Below are positions 58,664 to 64,000 of a stretch of DNA of 64,000 nucleotides, one piece after another. The stretch spans positions 3,505,001 through 3,569,000 of the forward strand of contig NC_020453.1 of assembly GCF_000344805.1 (NCBI RefSeq), given 5' to 3'. How positions within the stretch are numbered: the stretch's first letter is position 1; every line of letters starts with the position of its first letter. The notes below the pieces were generated by a model. The model had not been told where the DNA came from. It saw nothing but the letters and a program-made list of their open reading frames with translations, and did not search any database. Source of the stretch: Bradyrhizobium oligotrophicum S58 (GTDB lineage: Bacteria; Pseudomonadota; Alphaproteobacteria; Rhizobiales; Xanthobacteraceae). The position numbers and the translations under genes were made by a program.

Positions 58664-59832
58664 TGCTGCGCCCCTGGACGCTTGCCGATCGCGACGCCCG
58701 TCAGCGTCTGATTGAAGTGCATCGAGCCGTACTGCTCGCCATAGGTATGGAAGCCGACGATCCGGCTGTCGCGATAGAGCTCGGACATTTCCCGCGCAAA
58801 CTGATGCTGCTCGGCGTCGAGACGCCTGAGGATGCACTCGAAGCCGATGAAGATCGAGACCTCGCCGATGTCGTCGCGAACCTCGGCTAGCATCTCGCGG
58901 GCGGCCGCCACGGAGTTGCGCGACCTCGCCGCCGTCAGCACCATGCCTTCGTCGATCGCGCAGAAGAACCGGAGCGAGCCGTCCGGGTTAACGCGCTGAA
59001 TCGAGCGCGCGAAATACGAGCCGCCGACGCGCACCAGGACCGGATGGGCTGCGAACAGGAACGGGTCGAGCTCGGAATCCGCGATGCCGACCGCGCGGCA
59101 ATATTCCTCCGCCGCCGGCTCGGCATTGAGCTGCTTGACGATGCGCTGCTCGAGATCGGCCTCCGTCACCACCATCTTGGTCGAAGTCGGCTCGAAATTG
59201 TCGCACTTGAACAGTCGGAACGGCAATGACGTTCTGATCAGAATCAGCACCGCCATGTCCGTGTGCGCCTTGCCGTCGTGAAACACCCAGGTGCGCTCGA
59301 AGCGCAGGCCGTCGCCGGCCGAGCCGCCAACCAGGGGAATATTGTCGAGCGACGCATAGATCGCCGACATGATCGCCTCCTCGCGCTGGCACATGCCGTC
59401 GATCAGGACGAGCCCGAACACGCCGTCATCGTCGCGGGCGCCGTGCCGGGCCAGCTCCTGCTTCAACTGAACGCCGAGGCGCCGGCCTTCGTCGACGCGG
59501 AAGCCCGACAATCCGAAGATGGGCTGTGCGAACACGGTGAAATCATCGGCGGCAAAGCCGAGAGCGACGACGCTGTTGTCGTCCCAGCCATCGGGTGACA
59601 GCTCTCCAGCCGTCGTACAGCCATGCACGGGAACGTCTGCCAGACGGGTCGTCACCTCCGCCATGAACGTGTGTGGATCGTAGTGCGGCGACAGGAAGAT
59701 CAGCACCATCGCCAGGCAATCGGCCGGCAGCTGGCTGCAGATGTCGGCCGCTGCGGCAGCCTCCGTCGCAGCCTTCGACTTTGCCGCAATCACGCCAGAC
59801 GGACGCGCGGGCCGAGCATCGGCGTCTGCCAT
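58660..59832 (-). CDS. FIST-domain sensory protein
   Basis: 390 residues: FIST N domain (about 40-235; VPVHGCTTAGELSPDGWDDNSVVALGF) and FIST C domain (about 235-385; GFHTYGEQYGSMHFNQTLTGVAI). No signal peptide or membrane segment. FIST domains are predicted small-ligand sensors paired with kinases. Here it overlaps the hybrid kinase gene by 4 bases and lies beside an alcohol dehydrogenase cluster, so an alcohol, aldehyde, amino acid or lanthanide-related signal is possible but unproven. Confidence 0.92.
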   Translation of the reverse strand: MADADARPARPSGVIAAKSKAATEAAAAADICSQLPADCLAMVLIFLSPHYDPHTFMAEVTTRLADVPVHGCTTAGELSPDGWDDNSVVALGFAADDFTVFAQPIFGLSGFRVDEGRRLGVQLKQELARHGARDDDGVFGLVLIDGMCQREEAIMSAIYASLDNIPLVGGSAGDGLRFERTWVFHDGKAHTDMAVLILIRTSLPFRLFKCDNFEPTSTKMVVTEADLEQRIVKQLNAEPAAEEYCRAVGIADSELDPFLFAAHPVLVRVGGSYFARSIQRVNPDGSLRFFCAIDEGMVLTAARSRNSVAAAREMLAEVRDDIGEVSIFIGFECILRRLDAEQHQFAREMSELYRDSRIVGFHTYGEQYGSMHFNQTLTGVAIGKRPGAQQ

Positions 59833-60049
59833 TGGGCACCTCCCTGAACGACACTTTGGACTTCGTGTCGGTGATCGTTCGTTTTTTTAGAAGATTAGGC
59901 CAGTTGAGCAGCAACGGCAACTATGCGGCTTGATCCAGGACAAGGACGGGGCCGGGCTGATCGTCCGATCATCTGTGCGGATCTGCTCACCGGCTTGGCC
60001 CAGGGGGCTGGCCCGCGCCCGCTCGGGATCGAAAAGGGAAAGATTTCGC

Positions 60050-60421
60050 ATGTTCCGCCGCATCGCTCTTGTCGCCGTTCTAGCCAGCCTGTCACCGAGC
60101 GCCCTCGCGCTCGACGGAAATCCGGTCGCCGGGAAAAGCATCTTCCAGCGTATCTGCCAAAACTGCCACTCTGCCGAGATCGGCGTCAACAAGGTCGGTC
60201 CGAGCCTCTGGAACATCGTTGGACGGCAGCCAGCGGCTGTGCCGGACTACGCCTATTCGGAGAGCATGAAAAAGAACAATGCGCCTTGGACCGCAACGGC
60301 TCTGGATGCCTATATCGCCGATCCGCGCGGGGACGTTCACGGGGTCAAGATGTACTTCAAAGGATTAGCGGACGCGAAGGAGCGGGCCGACGTCGTCGCC
60401 TATCTGTCGACTCTGAGATAG
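60050..60421 (+). CDS. Small soluble class I cytochrome c
   Basis: 123 residues from the ATG at 60050, which has AAGGGA upstream and opens a signal peptide (MFRRIALVAVLASLSPSALA). The haem motif CQNCH is at 36-40; KVGPSLWNIVGRQPA and the axial Met101 in GVKMYFKGL fit the cytochrome c2 group. It is about 120 residues, as expected. It could carry electrons from the dehydrogenase or fused cytochrome to the oxidase. It is divergent from the FIST gene. Confidence 0.92.
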   Translation: MFRRIALVAVLASLSPSALALDGNPVAGKSIFQRICQNCHSAEIGVNKVGPSLWNIVGRQPAAVPDYAYSESMKKNNAPWTATALDAYIADPRGDVHGVKMYFKGLADAKERADVVAYLSTLR

Positions 60422-61250
60422 CGCAGCCGGAGCTGCGGGCGATTTTGCCGACGCTGCTGGCCGCGCTTTTGGAAAAGGAGCCTCTCAGCGATTACGGTTG
60501 GCATCGTTGGCGCGCTGGCCCAGGGCATCATCGCTATGGTGATTTCGTGCTCGACTGGCCTCGTGCCGTATGCCGCTGAGGTCGCCTTTCCCTTCGTGAT
60601 GCTGTTCACCCAAGCGTAGACCCAAAGCCGCCCATCTTGGTTCGTATGCGGCCGGGATCGAACACAGGGATTGGCGTGTTCATCAGCAAAGAGGTGGCTG
60701 GAGAACACGTTCTTCTTGCGCCCTTGATGCTGAAATGCACTTGAAGGCCGGACCATGCGCCTCAACACGCATTCCAACCGATCAAGCGGCTGCAGATGCG
60801 CACCTTTTCTCCGCCCTCCGAACGCACCACGAAACCTCATATCCAGAATCTTCAAGGATTTGAAATTAATACCATTTCTGAGCTGTTTGATGGTAGCCGA
60901 AGCGGTTGAACACCTTGGCGAGCGGGCTCCGCTGAGCCGACAATTCCCTCAAGACTGACGACATTGCTGTTGCGCGGTCGCAGCGCGACTTGCTCGAGGC
61001 CGCCAATCGCGAAAGGTGGGCGTCGCTGCTGGGCGGCGAAGGCTCGGCAGATAGCGCTCTCGCGGGCTATCAGGCGGCGCGCAAATCGGACGGCGGCGTT
61101 GGACCAAATCCTGCGCCGAATCGGCGCCATCAGCGACGTTCGCGCGCCGTCGAGACTGCCGTGCCCGGCGGCATCGAACAGCCCAAGGTCAAGATGACAT
61201 CGGAAAATGCATACTCAACAGATCTGCAGAGTCAGGCCGCAGGGACGACA
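60422..61250. other. Decayed or non-coding stretch
   Basis: No intact gene is convincing. One frame from about 60461 to 60619 encodes a hydrophobic run (SLSAITVGIVGALAQGIIAM and on to LFTQA then a stop) with no start codon or ribosome-binding site, so it may be the tail of a lost membrane protein. A frame at 60990-61337 gives an Ala/Arg-rich protein without a recognisable domain and overlaps the PAP2 gene end. Confidence 0.4.
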
Positions 61251-62426
61251 TTAGTCGCCGGATTGCGTGCCAATGGCGGCCTGACCCATGCTGAACGCGA
61301 GTTGATCGCGCGACGCATCGCTTCGCCTTCCGGGTGACGCTGCCGACCATCGCGGAGATATCATTGCAACGGCAATCAGGGTCGCGACCAGCCACAAGAC
61401 CACACCGCATGGAAGGTCGATTGCATAATGTCCGCCGATGGGCAATGTCGACGTGATAGCGAGGGCGTTCCAGCTCAATGAAATGGGGAGTAGCCATTTG
61501 AGGTGCCAGGTCGCGAATATGATCATCAGGGCAAGGCAGCAATGAAAGGAAGGAAAAGTCACAACGCCCTGCAGATTGGCGAATGACAGCAACGGGGAGA
61601 CGTTGTTGCGGAAGTACTCCAACTTCAACAGGTGATACGTTCCCGCACCCGTCGGGAGATGCTCGAGCAAGCTGGCCGGATACTCGAAGAACGCGAAAGC
61701 GCCTTTCGCCGGCCAGATCACGGAGACGCTCGCACATACGATGATCGTCGTGGTGAACACGAACGTCAGTATCCATAACTGATCGAAACGGCGCATCACC
61801 GCCAGCAGCAAGGCCGCGCCGAACAGCAGAAGGAACGAACTCTCATAGGCGATCGACAGGAGATGAGACCACGAGGGGTGATCAGCCGCCCAAGCGATGA
61901 CAGCCGGCAGGTCGACGCCCGCCGCTCGATCCCATTTTGCAAGCTCTGCGTCGATGAACGGCGCGTTGTTGCGCAGTCCGACAAGGCTGACGATGCCGGC
62001 TATTGCTCCCGACCACAACATTGCGGCAAGCGCCCCGCACAAGTTGCTCAAGATCGGCGACCGGCGCCATCGGCCGTAGACGATGTGAACGGCGAGGAGG
62101 AACCCCAGTATCGCGGATGCAGCCAAGAGGCTCGCAAGGTCAATGATGACCGCGGACCGCTGGATCAAAAAGATCGCAAAAGCGGTTGCGGCTACGCAGA
62201 GGACCCATACGCTTGCTTCCACAAGTCCGGTGGCGTGCCTTGCTTGGGACGGCCAGGCGCAAACCATCCGGGGCGAAGGTTGTAGACGACGAGACATGGA
62301 GCTTTCCGTCCGCGCTCCCGCGGTGGTCGGTCGATGCTTCTCCTCGATCCGCGCCATGGCGGATGACAAGAAGTGGCGGCGGCGAAAGAATTCCGGCAAT
62401 AGGGCGCCTATGGCGGGCTCCATCAT
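61251..62426 (-). CDS. PAP2-superfamily membrane protein
   Basis: 391 residues from the ATG at 62426, which has AGGAG upstream; an ATG at 62480 is alternative. About ten hydrophobic helices. The PAP2 catalytic motifs appear as FPSFHCCLALMI and GGHYAIDLPCG, the second and third phosphatase motifs, resembling the Aur1/Ipt1-like group. It likely hydrolyses or transfers a phosphoester on lipids at the membrane. No partner is adjacent. Confidence 0.82.
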   Translation of the reverse strand: MMEPAIGALLPEFFRRRHFLSSAMARIEEKHRPTTAGARTESSMSRRLQPSPRMVCAWPSQARHATGLVEASVWVLCVAATAFAIFLIQRSAVIIDLASLLAASAILGFLLAVHIVYGRWRRSPILSNLCGALAAMLWSGAIAGIVSLVGLRNNAPFIDAELAKWDRAAGVDLPAVIAWAADHPSWSHLLSIAYESSFLLLFGAALLLAVMRRFDQLWILTFVFTTTIIVCASVSVIWPAKGAFAFFEYPASLLEHLPTGAGTYHLLKLEYFRNNVSPLLSFANLQGVVTFPSFHCCLALMIIFATWHLKWLLPISLSWNALAITSTLPIGGHYAIDLPCGVVLWLVATLIAVAMISPRWSAASPGRRSDASRDQLAFSMGQAAIGTQSGD

Positions 62427-63124
62427 GGATGTCCGCTCCTGTGTCAGTCTGTTTCGAATTGTTTCCGTCGATCCGTACATACGTAAAAGGGACGGACAGA
62501 GGCAATCTCAACGTGTATTTTATTATGATACCGTGCCGGGATGCTTAATGATCTTCTACCGCGCTTTGCGAGATGCGCGTTGGGCCTCGTTCGGGCAACC
62601 CCGTTCGGAAAAGCCGCCATCACGTGGCGAGGAATTCGAGCAGTGTCGTAGCTTGGATGGAGAGACGGAGTCTTGATATGGACTGTCTCTGCGGCGCCGA
62701 TGTTTGATCCAGGCTTTCAGAGATTGTCGAATATGCCAGTTGTTCCGGCGAGACCGGATGTGCATGCCGTAACGACTCGCAATGATCTGGTTCGCGATGA
62801 TCGCCGGAAGCCTTGCGTGATAGGGGGCTGTGATGCCGTGCTTAACGGTGGGCAAGGTCAGGTGGGTGTCAAACAGCGGCAGTTGAATGAACTGGCCGAG
62901 CCGCGGGCCGATCTCTTCGTCGATCTTGCGCGCTGCCGGCCATGACGTGTCGCGGGGGGTCTCCAACGGACGGTCGTGATCCCCTGCGGATGAATGCACT
63001 CATGACGCGAACTGCTTGGGTATTTCGCGCGTTCAAAAATATCCTGGATGAAAACGTGGCAGATCTTGTCTAATCGTTTCCCGTGGTACATGAATCCTGT
63101 GCGACTTGAGGTAGTGCTGGGGCG
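62427..63124. other. Intergenic region without a firm gene
   Basis: A minus-strand frame (62556-62999, 147 residues) includes KIDEEIGPRLGQFIQLPLFDTHLTL-like sequence but has no recognisable domain or clear ribosome-binding site, so it is not called. An AT-rich patch at about 62500-62540 lies just upstream of the PAP2 gene and could be its promoter. The last 120 bases precede the transporter gene. Confidence 0.35.
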
Positions 63125-64000
63125 ATGGACGCGGGGCAGAGGGATACGGGGCTTGACTGCCTGACATTGCTGCTGCGGTTCCATCAGGTTGCCGTCGATC
63201 CGGCGCAGATTGCACATCAGCTTGCGGGAGAGCCGGTCGGCGTGACCGAGATGCTTCGCTGCGCCAAGCAGCTGAAGCTCAAGGCGCGTGCGGTCCGCCA
63301 GAGTTGGGACGGGCTTGCCAAGCTGCCGCTGCCGGCGATTGTGGCGCGGTCGGATGGCACGTTCGCCATATTGGGACAGGTCACCGCCGAGGCGGCGTTG
63401 ATCCAGGACCCGCTGGTCCACCGGCCGCAGAGCCTCAAGCGCGCCGAGTTCGAATCCAATTGGACCGGCATGGTGGTGCTGATGGCGCGCCGCGCCTCGC
63501 TCACCGACCTCGCGCGGCGATTCGACATCACCTGGTTCCTGCAGGCGATGCACAAATATCGCCGGCTGCTCGGCGAGGTGCTGCTGGCCTCGTTCTTCCT
63601 GCAGCTGTTCGGCCTGGTTACGCCGCTGTTCTTCCAGGTCGTCACCGACAAGGTGCTGACGCATCGCGGCTACACCACGCTCGACGTGCTGGTGTTCGGA
63701 CTCGTCACCGTCACCATCTTCGAGACCGTACTCGGGGGTCTTCGAACCTACGTCTTCTCCCACACCACCAACCGCATCGACGTCGAGCTCGGCGCGCGGC
63801 TGTTCCGGCATCTGGTGGCGCTGCCGATCGCCTATTTCGAGGCGCGGCGGGCGGGCGATTCGGTGGCGCGGGTGCGCGAGCTGGAGAACATCAGGAACTT
63901 CATCACCAGCTCGGCGCTGACCCTGGTGATCGACCTCGCCTTCACCTTCGTCTTCCTCGGGGTGATGTTCTACTATTCGCCGTTCCTCTCCTGGATCGTG
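63125..64000 (+). CDS. Type I secretion ABC transporter, N-terminal part (runs off window)
   Basis: At least 292 residues starting at the ATG at 63125. The N-terminal C39-like domain (DTGLDCLTLLLRFHQVAVDP) has Thr where the protease Cys would be, as in HlyB-type transporters that do not cleave a leader. The membrane domain then begins (LLGEVLLASFFLQLFGLVTPLFFQVVTDKVL, helices and LPIAYFEARRAGDSVARVRELE). The nucleotide-binding domain lies outside the window. The family exports RTX-type proteins with HlyD and an outer-membrane partner. Confidence 0.9.
   Translation, partial: MDAGQRDTGLDCLTLLLRFHQVAVDPAQIAHQLAGEPVGVTEMLRCAKQLKLKARAVRQSWDGLAKLPLPAIVARSDGTFAILGQVTAEAALIQDPLVHRPQSLKRAEFESNWTGMVVLMARRASLTDLARRFDITWFLQAMHKYRRLLGEVLLASFFLQLFGLVTPLFFQVVTDKVLTHRGYTTLDVLVFGLVTVTIFETVLGGLRTYVFSHTTNRIDVELGARLFRHLVALPIAYFEARRAGDSVARVRELENIRNFITSSALTLVIDLAFTFVFLGVMFYYSPFLSWIV

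Noticed and set aside
62556..62999. 147-residue minus-strand frame upstream of the type I transporter
   Set aside because: No recognisable family and no convincing ribosome-binding site; the composition is ambiguous, so not called.

Overview
The window is high-GC alphaproteobacterial chromosome, most likely Bradyrhizobium or a close relative. This is inferred from gene content (propionyl-CoA carboxylase alpha, lipB, DUF892, DUF2177, TRAP and hydantoinase genes), from dispersed palindromic intergenic repeats of the Bradyrhizobium type, and from overall codon style. No rRNA, CRISPR array, intact prophage or intact insertion sequence was seen. Two tRNA genes are present: tRNA-Arg(UCG) and tRNA-Leu(GAG).

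Layout. 1-6024: a three-gene unit of a 15-heme repeat cytochrome (5' end outside the window), a large outer-membrane barrel protein and a second-copy-style 5-aminolevulinate synthase. This reads as an electron-transfer conduit with its own haem supply. 6336-11337: tRNA-Arg, small exported proteins, a histone-H1-like protein, photolyase and a chemoreceptor. 11347-18683: a TRAP transporter (DctM, DctQ, DctP) and hydantoinase/oxoprolinase subunits A and B, with two inverted copies of an intergenic repeat around dctQ-dctP. 18905-19420: a palindromic repeat followed by a highly structured, probably non-coding RNA element. 19645-28234: a Spy-like protein, DEAD-box helicase, DUF2177, 1-Cys peroxiredoxin, an unknown protein with a clear terminator, a phosphodiesterase-type hydrolase, a DUF892 protein and an esterase. 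28397-39216, nearly all minus strand: an AraC regulator, an epimerase remnant, then ArsB-type and MFS transporters and two repeat-module proteins of unknown function, all downstream of an NtrC-type two-component system and a PAS hybrid kinase. 39450-51538: a metallopeptidase, pccA, an oxaloacetate decarboxylase-like lyase, acylphosphatase, a methyltransferase divergent from a GbsR/MarR regulator operon, AraC and LysR regulators, a tautomerase, lipB and an orphan FliN-like protein.

51674-60421: tRNA-Leu followed by a broken integrase (an island scar), then a lanthanide-type PQQ alcohol dehydrogenase gene, a fused substrate-binding/cytochrome c protein, two paralogous LuxR-type response regulators, a hybrid histidine kinase translationally coupled to a FIST sensor protein, and a small cytochrome c. 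Together these look like a periplasmic alcohol-oxidation module with its own soluble sensing system.

60422-64000: a decayed stretch, a PAP2-type membrane protein, an unassigned stretch, and the start of a type I secretion ABC transporter that runs off the window end.
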